DNA of 64,000 bases from Streptomyces phaeochromogenes. GTDB taxonomy: Bacteria; Actinomycetota; Actinomycetes; Streptomycetales; Streptomycetaceae. A program made the translations under genes and the position numbers. Positions 10,414-19,881 of this stretch are shown piece by piece. The stretch lies in assembly GCF_001418655.1 (NCBI RefSeq), contig NZ_LIQZ01000136.1:483-64482 (forward strand), given 5' to 3'. The notes under the pieces are model-generated. The model was not told the origin of the DNA. It worked only from the letters and a program-made list of their open reading frames with translations, and made no database searches. The stretch's first letter is position 1. Every line of letters starts with the position of its first letter.

Positions 10414-11466
10414 TCAGTCACGTACGACCGGCTTGATGCCCTCCGGTGGTGCCGCCGTGGTGCCGCGGGTCACGAGGTGCGGGGCGATGACGGTCTCCGT
10501 GCCGGACCGCTTCTCGCCCTCCAGCCGCGCGACGGCCCGGCCGACGGCGAGTTCGGCGAGGCGGGAGGCGTCCTGGCCGACGGTGGTGAGGTCGATGTGG
10601 GCGAGGCGGGCGAGGTGGCTGTTGTCGAAGCCGACCACGGAGATCTCGTCGGGAACGGGCACCCGGGCGCGGAGGAACGCGTCGAGTACGCCCGTGGCGC
10701 AGCGGTCGTTGAAGGCGAGCACGGCGGTGGGCCGTGGCCGGGCGTCGAGGAGAGCGCGGGCGGCCGTGGCACCGTCCTCCTCGGTCAGGCCGCCGGGCAG
10801 GACGCGCGCACGGCCGGCGAGACCGTGGCGGTTCATGGCGGTGCGGTAGCCACGGCGCCGGTCGGCGGCGCCGGGTGCCTTTCCGCCGTCGACATGTGCG
10901 ATGTCGCGATGCCCGAGGGCCACCAGATGGTCGACGGCCTGGCGCGCACCCTCGTCGTCCGCGGTGCGTACGACGTCCACACCGGCGGCGGGCGGGCGCA
11001 GCCGCCGCACCACGGAGACCACCGGCAGCTGCGCCGACAGCTCGGCCAGCCGTGCGGCGGGGGCCTGCGGACCGAGCAGGATCAGGGCCTCGCAGCGGTC
11101 GCCGAGCAGTGTCTCCACCGCCTGCCGCTCACTGCGGCTGGGCGCGACGGCGCTGAGGGCGACCTGATAGCCGGCGGATTCGGCCGCCGCGTAGATGCCC
11201 TCCACGAGGTCGGTGTGGAAGGGATGCTGGAGACCGAACTGCACCCCGAGCAGACGCGAGCGGTTGCTGCGCAGCAACCGGGCCCGGGAGTCCGGCCGGT
11301 AGCCGATCTCCCGTGCCGCCTCCAGCACCCGCTCGCGGGTGGCCGCGCTGGCGCCCTTGGCCTCGCGCATCACGATGGAGACCAGCGCCGTGGACACACC
11401 GGCCAGGGCCGCCACGTCGGCGAGGGTCGGCCGCTTTCCGTCCGGGACCGCGGGGGTCGCTGGCAC
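10414..11466 (-). CDS. LacI-family transcriptional regulator
   Basis: A 350-residue repressor. The N-terminal LacI helix-turn-helix reads TLADVAALAGVSTALVSIVM, with the hinge around RPDSRARLLRSNRS. The remainder is the periplasmic-binding-protein-like effector domain (LGVQFGLQHPFHTDL, LGHRDIAHVDG, FNDRCATGVLDAF, ISVVGFDNSHLARL). The start chosen is GTG at 11466, because GGGAGG lies 6 nt upstream; upstream codons in the same frame would overlap the operator. It is divergent from the isomerase/dehydrogenase pair, with palindromic CTAGAACGTT-type sites between them. It probably represses that pair and itself; the effector is likely a sugar or polyol. Confidence 0.93.
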   Translation of the reverse strand: MPATPAVPDGKRPTLADVAALAGVSTALVSIVMREAKGASAATRERVLEAAREIGYRPDSRARLLRSNRSRLLGVQFGLQHPFHTDLVEGIYAAAESAGYQVALSAVAPSRSERQAVETLLGDRCEALILLGPQAPAARLAELSAQLPVVSVVRRLRPPAAGVDVVRTADDEGARQAVDHLVALGHRDIAHVDGGKAPGAADRRRGYRTAMNRHGLAGRARVLPGGLTEEDGATAARALLDARPRPTAVLAFNDRCATGVLDAFLRARVPVPDEISVVGFDNSHLARLAHIDLTTVGQDASRLAELAVGRAVARLEGEKRSGTETVIAPHLVTRGTTAAPPEGIKPVVRD

Positions 11467-11573
11467 CGCCGGCCTCCCTGGTCGAGGTGTGTGACTCGGT
11501 CGAGGGGCGTGCCCCGCCGAGGTGTCTGCTTCCGCCGACGATCGTAGACCAAGGGCGAACGCACTGGTCGGAG

Positions 11574-11671
11574 AGAACTGCAACGTTCTAGATCCGAGTC
11601 GTCCCGGAGCTTGACACGGCGCCTCGGTGGCTGGCGTACTGCTACTCCCGGCCGATTCTAGAACGTTCTAG
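11574..11671. promoter_or_regulatory. LacI operator sites in the divergent promoter region
   Basis: A perfect 14-bp palindrome CTAGAACGTTCTAG lies at 11658-11671, 41 bp before the isomerase start. A second site, AGAAC-N6-GTTCT followed by AG, is at 11574-11591, nearer the repressor gene. The two share the half-site AACGTTCTAG and are about 80 bp apart, which would allow looping by a LacI tetramer or independent control of both promoters. Confidence 0.7.
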
Positions 11672-11712
11672 TCAGTCGTGTCCCCGTGGCGAACGAGAGA
11701 GGGCGAACAGCG

Positions 11713-12495
11713 ATGTTCACGTTGGCGGTCTGTGCCGAGATGGTCTTCCGGGACCTGCCGATGCCCGAGCGGGCACGGCGCGTTCACGACGCCGGATTCC
11801 AGGTCGAGATCTGGGACTGGACCCGGCACGATCTCGACGCCCTGGCCCGGACCCCGGCCGAGTTCTCCTCGATGACCGGCTACATCCGCGGCAGCCTCAC
11901 CGACGAGGACGGGGCCGCCGAACTCCTGCGTACCGCCGAGGAGTCGGTCCGGGCGGCCGAGCGGCTGGTCTGCCCCCGGCTGAACCTCCACGGCACCGGC
12001 CTGGACGGTGAAGGGCTGCCCGTGGTGCCGGTGACCGGCGAGCCCACCGGGGAGATGTGGATCGCCGCCCACCGCACGCTCACCCGTCTCGCCGAGCTGG
12101 GCGAGAGCGCCGGGATCACCTTCACCCTGGAGAACCTCAACACCGCCGTGGACCACCCCGGGGTGCCGTTCGCCAAGGCCGCCGACACCCTGGCACTGGT
12201 CGCGGCCGTGGACCGCCCCGGGCTGCGGATGAACCTCGACCTCTACCACGCGCAGATAGGCGAGGGGAACCTCGTCGAACTGGTCCGCCGGGCCCACGGC
12301 CTGGGCCTGATCGGCGAGATCCAGGTCGCCGACGTCCCCGGCCGCTGCGAGCCGGGGACGGGGGAGATCAACTACCCGGCCGTCGCGAGCGCCCTGGTGG
12401 ACCTCGGCTACGAGGGCACCGTCGCCATGGAGGCATGGGCCTCCACCGACAGCGACCTCGCCATGGAGCGGTTCCGCTCGGCCTTCACTCCCTGA
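11713..12495 (+). CDS. Hydroxypyruvate isomerase-like TIM-barrel enzyme
   Basis: A 260-residue xylose-isomerase-like TIM barrel most like hydroxypyruvate isomerase (Hyi). Metal and catalytic residues are in place: Glu in FTLENLNT, Asp/His in MNLDLYHAQ, Gln/Asp in GEIQVADVPGR and Glu in VAMEAW. The length equals that of Hyi (about 260). It is the first gene of an operon with a Gfo/Idh/MocA dehydrogenase 100 bp downstream and is divergent from LacI, whose operator sits in its promoter. It probably interconverts a keto and an aldo acid or sugar; the exact substrate is not determined. Confidence 0.88.
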   Translation: MFTLAVCAEMVFRDLPMPERARRVHDAGFQVEIWDWTRHDLDALARTPAEFSSMTGYIRGSLTDEDGAAELLRTAEESVRAAERLVCPRLNLHGTGLDGEGLPVVPVTGEPTGEMWIAAHRTLTRLAELGESAGITFTLENLNTAVDHPGVPFAKAADTLALVAAVDRPGLRMNLDLYHAQIGEGNLVELVRRAHGLGLIGEIQVADVPGRCEPGTGEINYPAVASALVDLGYEGTVAMEAWASTDSDLAMERFRSAFTP

Positions 12496-12595
12496 CGGCG
12501 CCGCCTCCACGCGGCACCGCAATTCCACGGCGCCGCATTCCACACGTACCCCTTCCCGCCGGCGACGCCCGCCCGCAGACGTACGGAGAACCCGG

Positions 12596-13633
12596 ATGAC
12601 CACACCCCAGCCCCTCGCCGTCGGCCTCATCGGTGCCGGACGGATGGGCTCCTTCCACGCCGAGACGCTCGCCCGCCGCCTCCCCGGTGTACGCCTCGCC
12701 GCGGTCGCCGACCCGGCGCCGGGCGCCGCGAACCAGCTGGCGGACCGGCTCGCGGACCACGTCGGCTCTCCCACGGCGTACACGGAGATCGGCGAGCTCC
12801 TCGCCGACCCGGGGGTCGAGGCGGTGGTGATCTCCACTCCGGCCCGCACCCACGCCGACCTGGTCGTGGCCGCGGCCCGGGCGGGCAAGGCGGTCTACTG
12901 CGAGAAGCCCATGGCCGTCACGCTCGCGGAGGCCGACCGGGCCATCGCCGCGGCCCGTGACGCGGGCGTGCCGCTCCAGGTCGGCTTCAACCGCCGCTAC
13001 GACCCCGGCTTCCGCGCCGCCCACGACAAGATCACCGCCGGCGACATCGGTACGCCCCAACTTCTGCGCTCGCTCACCCGGGACCCCAAGCTGAACGACC
13101 CGTCCCGCATCCCGCCGTGGACGATCTTCCTTGAGACCCTCATCCACGACTTCGACACCCTGCGCTTCCTCAACCCGGGCGCCGAACCGGTCGAGGTCTT
13201 CGCCTGGGCCGACGCCCTCGTCCGCCCCGACTTCAAGGACAGCGGCCTGCTCGACACCGCCGTGGTCACGATCCGCTTCGACAACGGCGCCCTCGCCACC
13301 GCCGAGGCCAACTTCCAGGCCGTGTACGGCTATGACGTGCGCGGCGAGGTGTTCGGCTCCGCAGGAATGCTCACCATGGGCGACATCCGCCGCACCCATC
13401 TCACCTCGTACGGCCCGGACGGCGCCGCGGCCGACTGCGTCACCTACGACCAGGACCTGTTCCACGACGCGTACGTAGCCGAACTGGCCGACTTCACCGA
13501 CAGTGTCCGTACCGGGCGCACCCCCTCGGCCACCGGTGAGGACGCCCGGGCCGCACTGTCGATCGCGCTCGCGGCCGTCCGGTCGGTCACCACCGGCGTG
13601 CCCGTCGGCATCGCGGAACTCAAGGGCGAGTAG
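12596..13633 (+). CDS. Gfo/Idh/MocA-family dehydrogenase (inositol 2-dehydrogenase-like)
   Basis: A 345-residue NAD(P)-dependent sugar or polyol dehydrogenase. The Rossmann motif GLIGAGRMGSFHAE is at residues 10-23. The hallmark EKPMA is at about 103-107 and the catalytic region ETLIHDFDTLRF follows in the second domain. It most resembles inositol 2-dehydrogenases and scyllo-inositol dehydrogenases. The start follows GTACGGAGAACCCGG, a good ribosome site. With the Hyi-like gene it forms a two-gene catabolic unit under LacI control. No sugar transporter is attached, so uptake must be encoded elsewhere. Confidence 0.9.
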   Translation: MTTPQPLAVGLIGAGRMGSFHAETLARRLPGVRLAAVADPAPGAANQLADRLADHVGSPTAYTEIGELLADPGVEAVVISTPARTHADLVVAAARAGKAVYCEKPMAVTLAEADRAIAAARDAGVPLQVGFNRRYDPGFRAAHDKITAGDIGTPQLLRSLTRDPKLNDPSRIPPWTIFLETLIHDFDTLRFLNPGAEPVEVFAWADALVRPDFKDSGLLDTAVVTIRFDNGALATAEANFQAVYGYDVRGEVFGSAGMLTMGDIRRTHLTSYGPDGAAADCVTYDQDLFHDAYVAELADFTDSVRTGRTPSATGEDARAALSIALAAVRSVTTGVPVGIAELKGE

Positions 13634-13663
13634 GGCCGGGTGAGGGCTCGGTGAGCCGACAGT

Positions 13664-14035
13664 TCACGTCCCTCGGTTCAGGTCCTTCAGGCCCGTCGCC
13701 CGGCCCTCCTCGTCCCACTGGATCTCCAGGACGCGTTCGACGGCGTCGCGGTCGAGGGTGCCGAACACGTGAGGGAACAGGACGCCTTCGTCGACCCCCG
13801 GCGGCGGAGTGGGATCCGCCGCCTCCCATACGCACCTCGCGGTGAGCCGGCCCTCGTCGAGGAGCAGCGCCAGCAGGGGCCTCGGCGCGTCCCGGTAGAA
13901 GGCGTTGACCACGGCGAGGGTGGTCGTCTCGTCGGGGGAGCAGTGGACGAAACCCTCCTCCGCGAGGGAGGCGGGGGCGTACGGCTGGTCGGGACGGGCG
14001 GTCCAGTCACCGAGTGTCACGGCGTGGTAGATCAT
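13664..14035 (-). CDS. DUF952 family protein
   Basis: A 123-residue protein that matches the DUF952 family. It opens with IYHAVTLGDW, followed by the family hallmark EGFVHCSPDETT. The family is small, cytosolic and of unknown biochemical role, with a distant relation to ADP-ribosyl-transfer folds suggested for it. It is convergent with the Gfo/Idh/MocA gene. The upstream alternative start adds 23 residues without a ribosome site, so ATG at 14035 is preferred. Confidence 0.85.
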   Translation of the reverse strand: MIYHAVTLGDWTARPDQPYAPASLAEEGFVHCSPDETTTLAVVNAFYRDAPRPLLALLLDEGRLTARCVWEAADPTPPPGVDEGVLFPHVFGTLDRDAVERVLEIQWDEEGRATGLKDLNRGT

Positions 14036-14270
14036 GGGCCGGTTATACAACGACGGGCGGGCGTACGGGCATATCGGAGGCCCCTCCCGACCCGGTTCCG
14101 CCACGTGTGCCCCGGGAGGCGTCGGGGGTTCGGCTCCGGGATGTGGCAGCGTGGGTGTGCGCCCCGTGGATCAACCGACGTGCTTCAGGGCCCGGACGCA
14201 GTGGCTGGGAGCACGGGGCCGGACACACGGGGCCGTGCAGAACGTGAACCCCCGATGCAGAGGAGAGTCC

Positions 14271-14693
14271 GTGTCGAAGCCGCCGCTTCCCGAGGCCGTG
14301 GTCGCCATGCTGAGGAAGCCCAACCCCGCCGTCATCGCCACCCTCCGCTCCGACGGACAGCCGGTGTCCGCGGCCACCTGGTACCTCTGGGACGACGGAC
14401 GGGTGCTGGTCAACATGGACGAGGGCCGCAAGCGGCTCGACCACATCCGCAACGACCCGCGGGTCACCCTGACGGTGCTGGACGAGTCCGGCTGGTACAC
14501 CCATGTGACCCTCATCGGCCGGGTCGCCGAGCTGCGTGACGACGAGGGCCTGGCCGACATCGACCGGCTGTCCACGCAGTACCTGGGCCACGCGTACACG
14601 AGCCGGAAACGCCGCCGGGTCAGCGCGTGGATCGAGATCGACCGCTGGCACGGCTGGGGCAGCCACCGGGACAGCAACCAGGCGATGGGCTAG
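14271..14693 (+). CDS. PPOX-class F420-dependent oxidoreductase
   Basis: A split-barrel flavin/deazaflavin protein of 140 residues. The N-terminus LPEAVVAMLRKPNPAVIATLR, followed by DGQPVSAATWYLWDDG, is typical of F420-dependent PPOX proteins of actinobacteria. Further matches are DHIRNDPRVTLTVLDE and the C-terminal RVSAWIEIDRWHGWG. The start is GTG at 14271 with AGGAGAG 3-4 nt upstream. The natural substrate is unknown; the family reduces or binds F420 and a range of conjugated compounds. It is a monocistronic gene as far as can be seen. Confidence 0.88.
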   Translation: MSKPPLPEAVVAMLRKPNPAVIATLRSDGQPVSAATWYLWDDGRVLVNMDEGRKRLDHIRNDPRVTLTVLDESGWYTHVTLIGRVAELRDDEGLADIDRLSTQYLGHAYTSRKRRRVSAWIEIDRWHGWGSHRDSNQAMG

Positions 14694-14745
14694 CAGGGGA
14701 CTGCCGCCCTACGCGACGGGGTCCGATGTCTGGTACCACCGACGC

Positions 14746-15579
14746 ATGGGGATGGAGCGGTTCATCGGCATCGACCTCGCCTGGGGGCACGGCGGCGCGC
14801 GCGCCAGGCCCAACGAGACCGGCGTGGCCGCCATCGACGGTCGCGGCAGGGTGATCGACTGCGGCTGGACGCGTGGGGTCGAGGAGACGACGGAGTGGCT
14901 TGCGAGGACGGCCGTCGACGGATCGACGCTGGTCTTCGTCGACGCGCCGCTGGTCGTCGACAATCCGGCCGGCCAGCGGCCGTGCGAGCGTGACGTCGGC
15001 CGACGGTACGGGCGTTGGAAGGTGAGCGCGAACAGCACCAACCAGGGCTCTCGCCACCAGGCCGGCGTCCTGCTGCGGGAACGGCTGGAGGCGTCGGGCT
15101 GGGTCTACGACGACGGCAGGGGCGGGCCCCCGGCCGACGGGCTGGTCATGTCCGAGTGCTATCCGTACACGACCCTGGTCGGCGCCGCGGAGCTGGGCTA
15201 CGACCAGGAACGCCCCAGGTACAAGCGGCCGGGACGGAAGCCGCCGCAGGGGTGGCGGGCGACGCGGGCGGACACGTGCGACGAGCTGATCGTCCGTCTC
15301 TCGGGCCTGGCCGAGGCCGACCCGCCGCTGCTCCTCGCCTCCCACCCGGTCTCCCACCAACTCATGACCGAGCCCTCACCGGAGCGGGACGCCCTCTACA
15401 AGCACCGCGAAGACCTCATCGACGCACTCCTCTGCGCCTGGACGGCCGCACTGTGGTCCCGCCACGGCCTGACACGCTGCCAAGTACTGGGATCGGACAG
15501 CCCCGCACCGCCCGGCCAGGCGCCCACCATCATCGCGCCGGCCCGCGCGGAACAGCGGCGGGGCGACGGGGCGAACTGA
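14746..15579 (+). CDS. DUF429 family protein
   Basis: A 277-residue protein that matches DUF429, predicted RNase H-like nucleases. The N-terminus FIGIDLAWGH contains the acidic residue of the RNase H fold. Further matches are LVFVDAPLVVDNP, the RPCERDVGRRYG region and the final HREDLIDALLCAWTAAL. The length is normal for the family. The start is uncertain between ATG at 14746 and ATG at 14752. The function is unknown; the nuclease idea comes from fold prediction for the family, not from experiment here. Confidence 0.85.
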   Translation: MGMERFIGIDLAWGHGGARARPNETGVAAIDGRGRVIDCGWTRGVEETTEWLARTAVDGSTLVFVDAPLVVDNPAGQRPCERDVGRRYGRWKVSANSTNQGSRHQAGVLLRERLEASGWVYDDGRGGPPADGLVMSECYPYTTLVGAAELGYDQERPRYKRPGRKPPQGWRATRADTCDELIVRLSGLAEADPPLLLASHPVSHQLMTEPSPERDALYKHREDLIDALLCAWTAALWSRHGLTRCQVLGSDSPAPPGQAPTIIAPARAEQRRGDGAN

Positions 15580-15636
15580 CCGGCGAGAAGGGTGGGTTGC
15601 TCGCTTGTGCGGGGCGACGACGAGGTCCTCGTATGG

Positions 15637-16923
15637 TCACCGGCCGACGGGCTGGAAGTAGCGCCCCACCGCCCAACTGGTCACCGCGCGGCCCAGTTGG
15701 TTGCCGTCGGACATCGCCTTGCGGAAGTGGAAGCCCAGCCAGATCCGGGCGCTCATCGTCTCCTGGTTCAGCGCCTTCGCGGTGGTGTAGTGCCGGGTCG
15801 TGCCGGTGACGGCCGAGTTCACCGTCAGGTCGATGTGCCGCGCCCCGAACAGGTGGCTGAGGCCGGCCGTCGTGGGGCCGGTGAGGCAGGCGTGTCCGCT
15901 CGGGTACTCGGGATAGGGCGGGGTCGCGACCAGCGGGCTCCACGCCGGGTCGGGCGTGGTGGCCGGGTTGCCGTCTGTGCCGGCGAGTTGGATCGCCGTG
16001 ATGGGACGCCAGTAGGCATGGTCGTACTTGCCCCGCCAGCAGGCGATGGCCGTGTCCGCTGCGGTCGCGTTGAGGAGGGCGAACATCCGCGCGCTGTCGT
16101 CCAGGTCGAGATGGCGCCGGGTGGCCAGGTCGCGGAACGCGGTCTGGTACTGGCGGGGCACGTTGTCGTTCCAGAACAGGGCGGTCTCGGTCTGCGCGGG
16201 CGTGCGTGCACTGCCGGAGGCCGCGCCCATCGCCTTGACCTCGGCGACGTCCTGCGCGTACGCCTTGCTGTTCAGGGCGTCGGGGCCGGGGAGCCGGATC
16301 TGGGTCGGCGACTTGAGCAGCAGCGGCCGTACGAATCCGAGCCAGGGCACGGCCATCGGCGCGAACGCCGGCGGCGTCGGACGCCACACTCCGGGCGCGG
16401 GAGTCACGTTCAGCGTGACGTCGGCGTTGCGGCCGTCGCCCGTACGCAGCCGTACGAGGGTGGCGGCGGCCGTCTTCCCTGCCCGGATGCCGTATGTCTT
16501 GCCGACACCTTCGGGGATCTTCGCGAGCGACGCGGCGTAGTCGGAGCCGAGCGCCTGCGCGGACGCCGGGAAGTAGTGGGTGAGGACCTCGTACGCGGCC
16601 GTCGCCGCGGCGGCCTGCGGAGAGGCGTGGCGGTGGGCGCGCGGCTGCTGCGCGTACGGTGCGTATGTGCCGTCGACGGCCGATACCGCGTCGTGCACAG
16701 CGATCGAGACGAAGCCCAGGTACAGCTGCCCTACCGGCGGCGGCTGCTGAGCCTCCGCGAAGATCGTCCGCACCGCGACGGCGTTCCACTCCGTGATCAC
16801 CGCCGGATCCGCGGCGGCCGGGCGTGGAGCCGCCTGCGCGGTGCCCACCAGCGCGGTCGAGGTCGCGACCGCCATCGACGTGGCGAATCCGACGGCCAAT
16901 CGAAAGAGCGTTCTGGCAGCCAT
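15637..16923 (-). CDS. Secreted vanadium-dependent haloperoxidase / PAP2-type phosphatase
   Basis: A 428-residue exported protein. Residues 1-32 form a Sec-type signal peptide ending in TAQAA. The mature part carries vanadium-haloperoxidase/PAP2 features: KYDHAYWRPITAI (lysine and arginine of the oxyanion site), YPEYPSGHACLTGP (PSGH motif) and the late ARIWLGFHFRKAMSDG (catalytic histidine with anion-binding arginine). The same fold serves bromo/chloroperoxidases and acid phosphatases, and the activity cannot be chosen from sequence. Length and architecture match extracellular actinomycete members. GGGGGC lies 4 nt upstream of the ATG. Confidence 0.88.
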   Translation of the reverse strand: MAARTLFRLAVGFATSMAVATSTALVGTAQAAPRPAAADPAVITEWNAVAVRTIFAEAQQPPPVGQLYLGFVSIAVHDAVSAVDGTYAPYAQQPRAHRHASPQAAAATAAYEVLTHYFPASAQALGSDYAASLAKIPEGVGKTYGIRAGKTAAATLVRLRTGDGRNADVTLNVTPAPGVWRPTPPAFAPMAVPWLGFVRPLLLKSPTQIRLPGPDALNSKAYAQDVAEVKAMGAASGSARTPAQTETALFWNDNVPRQYQTAFRDLATRRHLDLDDSARMFALLNATAADTAIACWRGKYDHAYWRPITAIQLAGTDGNPATTPDPAWSPLVATPPYPEYPSGHACLTGPTTAGLSHLFGARHIDLTVNSAVTGTTRHYTTAKALNQETMSARIWLGFHFRKAMSDGNQLGRAVTSWAVGRYFQPVGR

Positions 16924-17383
16924 GATGCCCCCAACCGGAGCCGGTCGGCGGGGCCTTGAGGTGGATCTGCCGCTACGCCATCGGCTCCGTCACGCCAATC
17001 TCCTCGCGTCACCGACCCGCGTCAAGGTTCCTTACCGACCGGCGACGGACAGACCCACGACGGTCGAGGAGGCCGTCGGGGACCGGTTCGGTGCGGACGG
17101 GCGGTACTTACTGGTCCGGCGCGTCCGGTACCTCCAAGCTTGGTCCCGACACGGGACCTGGATCGAAGGAGCGTGCATGACCAGGTCGGAAAGTGCTCAC
17201 GGTGCGTCCTGGGTCAGGCCTGCTTCCGGCGTCCGGATCCTGGACCGCGGGGCACGGCGCGAGGCGGAAGGAACGAGGTCGAAAAACCCGATGCCCCGCG
17301 CCACCCCGTTCCCTAGACTCGCCCCACAACGCGCGCCGCACACCACCGCGGTGCGCCCCGTGACCATTGAGGGGAGCCCAGCC
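16924..17383. other. 460-bp intergenic region with a promoter-like box for the leader ORF
   Basis: This lies between divergent genes. TAGACT at 17314-17319 is a likely -10 box for the downstream leader peptide and EF-G paralogue. An ATG at 17177 with GGAG upstream opens a longer frame that runs into the leader ORF, but its first 69 codons look like arginine-rich non-coding sequence. No other gene is supported. Confidence 0.5.
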
Positions 17384-17500
17384 ATGCGTTACCGCACCGC
17401 TGTTGTTGTTCCCCCGTCGCGGTACGAGGTGATCCTCGTGTCTTCGGGTGTCCGGTGTCGGCTGCGCGGCCGGGACCGGATTGCCCTGACGAACGCCTGA
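17384..17500 (+). CDS. Short leader ORF upstream of the EF-G paralogue
   Basis: A 38-codon ORF with a strong ribosome site (GAGGGGA, 8 nt before ATG) and a TAGACT box 65 bp upstream. The peptide starts MRYRTAVVVPPSRYEV and is rich in valine and arginine, with a basic end (CRLRGRDR). It ends 175 nt before the GTG start of the elongation-factor gene. I know of no family. The strong ribosome site, the short length and the position before a translation-factor gene suggest a cis-acting leader peptide that senses translation. An alternative is a small stand-alone protein. An in-frame ATG at 17177 could extend it to 107 residues. Confidence 0.5.
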   Translation: MRYRTAVVVPPSRYEVILVSSGVRCRLRGRDRIALTNA

Positions 17501-17675
17501 CTTCCGCACGCTCCTCGCCCCGACTCGCCCCGCATGCGCATCCGTTCGCGGTTGCGGCTGCGCGGGTTCGGGCGTGCCCGTAGGGCATGGGTCGTAGGAC
17601 ATGGCCGTGGGTCATGGTCCGTTCGTCCGGGAATTGCGCCGACCCCTTCTGGAACATCCCGAAAGGCCATGGGCC

Positions 17676-19817
17676 GTGCGTACCGAACCCCACCGAAATC
17701 CCGTCAACCCACTCACCGCCGTCCGCAATCTGGGCATCCTCGCCCACGTGGACGCCGGGAAGACCACCGTCACCGAGCGGATCCTGTATGTCACCGGGAC
17801 CACGCACAAGCGGGGCGAGGTCCACGACGGCACGACCGTCACGGACTTCGACTCGCAGGAGCGGGACCGGGGGATCACCATCTTTGCCGCGGCCGTGAGT
17901 TGTGGCTGGGACGGGCATCGGATCAACCTCATCGACACTCCGGGACACGTCGACTTCTCCGACGAGGTCGCGCGTTCGCTGCGGGTGCTCGACGGCGCGA
18001 TCGCGGTGTTCGACGCCGTCGCGGGGGTCGAGCCGCAGAGCGAGTCCGTGTGGCGGCAGGCCGACCGGTACGGGGTTCCGCGCATCGCCTTCGTCAACAA
18101 GCTGGACCGGGCCGGTGCCGACCTCTACGCGGCCGTCGAGTCGATCCGGCAGCGGCTGCATCCGGCCCCGCTGGTCGTGCAGTTGCCGATCGGTGCCGAG
18201 GACGGGTTCTGCGGGGTCGTCGATCTGCTGCGTATGCGGGCGTTGGTCTGGGCCGACGGCCTTGACTCGGTCGAGGAGAGGCCCGTACCCGATGCGCTGG
18301 TGGACGAGGCCCGTCGGCGGCGTCGGGTGCTGGAGGAGGCTGTCGCCGAACTCCATCCCGGCGCGCTGGAGGAGTTCTGCGCGGAGTCGGTCGTCTCCGC
18401 GCGGACCCTCGAAGGCGCCCTGCGCGACCTGACCCGTACCGGTGACGGAGTGGTCGTGCTGTGCGGCTCGGCCTATCGCAACCGGGGCATCGAGCCGCTG
18501 CTGGACGCCGTGGTGGCCTACCTGCCCTCGCCGTTGGACGTACCCGCCGTGCGCGGTGTCCGTGACCAGGACGGCGGGGAGGAGGAGCGGGCCGCCGACC
18601 CCGCGGCGCCGTTCGCTGCGCTGGCGTTCAAGGTGAACGCCACCGCCACCGGGCGGCTGACCTACCTGCGTGTGTACTCGGGAACGATCCGGAAGGGAGA
18701 GGCTGTGACCGTGTGGGACGCCGGCGCGCCGCGCACCGAGCGGATCGGGCGGATCCTGCGGGTCCAGGCCGACCGGCACGACCGGTTGGACCTGGCGGTC
18801 GCCGGGGACATCGTCGCGGTGGTCGGGCTGAAGACCGCCCGCGCCGGTGCGACCGTGTGCGCGCCCGGGGCTCCGCTGGTCCTCGAACCGCCGACCACCG
18901 CCGAACCGGTCGTCTCGGTGGCGGTCGAGGCCCGTGCCCGCACGGACACGGACCGCCTGGTGTCGGCGTTGACACGGCTGGTCGAGGAGGACCCCTCGCT
19001 GGTCGTCCGGACCGACCCCGAGACCGGGCAGACACTGCTGTCCGGCATGGGCGAACTGCATCTGGAGGTGGCGGTGGAGAAGATCCGGCGCGCCCACGGA
19101 CTGGACGTCCGGGTCGGCCGGCCGAGGGTGGCGTACCGGGAGACGGTCGTACGCGGGGTCACCGGGCACGTTCACCGGCACGTCAAACAGGACGGTGGCG
19201 CGGGGCAGTTCGCGCATGTCGTCCTCGACGTGGAGCCGCTGCCGGACTCCTCCCGCATGGCCGGTGACAGTGCGACGGGCTTCGAGTTCCGCTCGGTCGT
19301 CGTCGGCGGACGCGTACCGCAGGAGTACGTGCGGTCGGTGGAGGCCGGCTGCCGGGACGCGCTGGGTGAAGGGCCGGTCGGCGGTCATCCGGTGACCGGG
19401 CTGCGGGTCGTCCTCACGGATGGCGCGACCCATTCGAAGGACTCTTCGGAGATGGCGTTCCGGACGGCCGGACGGCAGGCGCTCCGGGAGGCACTGCGCG
19501 CCTGCGCGATGGTCCTCCTGGAACCGGTGGTCGAGGTCACCGTCACCGTGCCCGAGGACTCCGTGGGCGGAGTGCTCGGCGACCTGGCCGCGCGGCGCGG
19601 ACGGGTCACCGACTCGACCACGCGCGGGGGAACGGGAGGGGGAGCGGGCACGGCGGTCATCACCGCCACCGTGCCCCTGGCCGAGCTGTTCGGCTACGCG
19701 ACCCGGCTGCGCAGCCGGACGCAGGGCCGGGGAGTCTTCACCACCCGGCCCACCGGCTACGCCCCGGCTCCGGCCTCGGTGTCCAGCCTGGCGTCCGGCG
19801 GGACACAGGCCCGGTAG
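17676..19817 (+). CDS. fusB: Elongation factor G paralogue (EF-G 2 / FusB type)
   Basis: A 713-residue translational GTPase. G1 is AHVDAGKTT, switch I has ERDRGITI, G3 is DTPGHVDF and G4 is NKLD, all intact. Domains II-V follow, with domain III at [15 protein letters not shown]. The region resembles both EF-G and tetracycline ribosomal-protection proteins, but the C-terminal end keeps the EF-G pattern ([19 protein letters not shown]). It is a second copy, like fusB of S. coelicolor; the housekeeping fusA normally sits with rpsL/rpsG/tuf, which are absent here. The start is GTG at 17676 with GAAAGG upstream. It may act in stress translation or antibiotic tolerance. A leader ORF lies upstream. 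Confidence 0.9.
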   Translation: MRTEPHRNPVNPLTAVRNLGILAHVDAGKTTVTERILYVTGTTHKRGEVHDGTTVTDFDSQERDRGITIFAAAVSCGWDGHRINLIDTPGHVDFSDEVARSLRVLDGAIAVFDAVAGVEPQSESVWRQADRYGVPRIAFVNKLDRAGADLYAAVESIRQRLHPAPLVVQLPIGAEDGFCGVVDLLRMRALVWADGLDSVEERPVPDALVDEARRRRRVLEEAVAELHPGALEEFCAESVVSARTLEGALRDLTRTGDGVVVLCGSAYRNRGIEPLLDAVVAYLPSPLDVPAVRGVRDQDGGEEERAADPAAPFAALAFKVNATATGRLTYLRVYSGTIRKGEAVTVWDAGAPRTERIGRILRVQADRHDRLDLAVAGDIVAVVGLKTARAGATVCAPGAPLVLEPPTTAEPVVSVAVEARARTDTDRLVSALTRLVEEDPSLVVRTDPETGQTLLSGMGELHLEVAVEKIRRAHGLDVRVGRPRVAYRETVVRGVTGHVHRHVKQDGGAGQFAHVVLDVEPLPDSSRMAGDSATGFEFRSVVVGGRVPQEYVRSVEAGCRDALGEGPVGGHPVTGLRVVLTDGATHSKDSSEMAFRTAGRQALREALRACAMVLLEPVVEVTVTVPEDSVGGVLGDLAARRGRVTDSTTRGGTGGGAGTAVITATVPLAELFGYATRLRSRTQGRGVFTTRPTGYAPAPASVSSLASGGTQAR

Positions 19818-19842
19818 CCGGAGCTGAGGTCCCGCCCGCAGT

Positions 19843-19874
19843 GACGGTCCCGCCCGTACGCGGGCGGGACCGTC
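19843..19874. terminator. Bidirectional terminator between the EF-G paralogue and the DUF6493-like gene
   Basis: A perfect 14-bp stem (19843-19856 with 19861-19874) with a TACG tetraloop lies in the 64-bp gap between two convergent genes. Confidence 0.9.
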
Positions 19875-19881
19875 GTCCCCC

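Noticed and set aside
17177..17383. An upstream in-frame extension of the leader ORF, with GGAG before its ATG
   Set aside because: The added residues look non-coding (arginine/proline-rich) and a TAGACT promoter box lies inside it, so transcription probably starts after it. It is kept only as an alternative.
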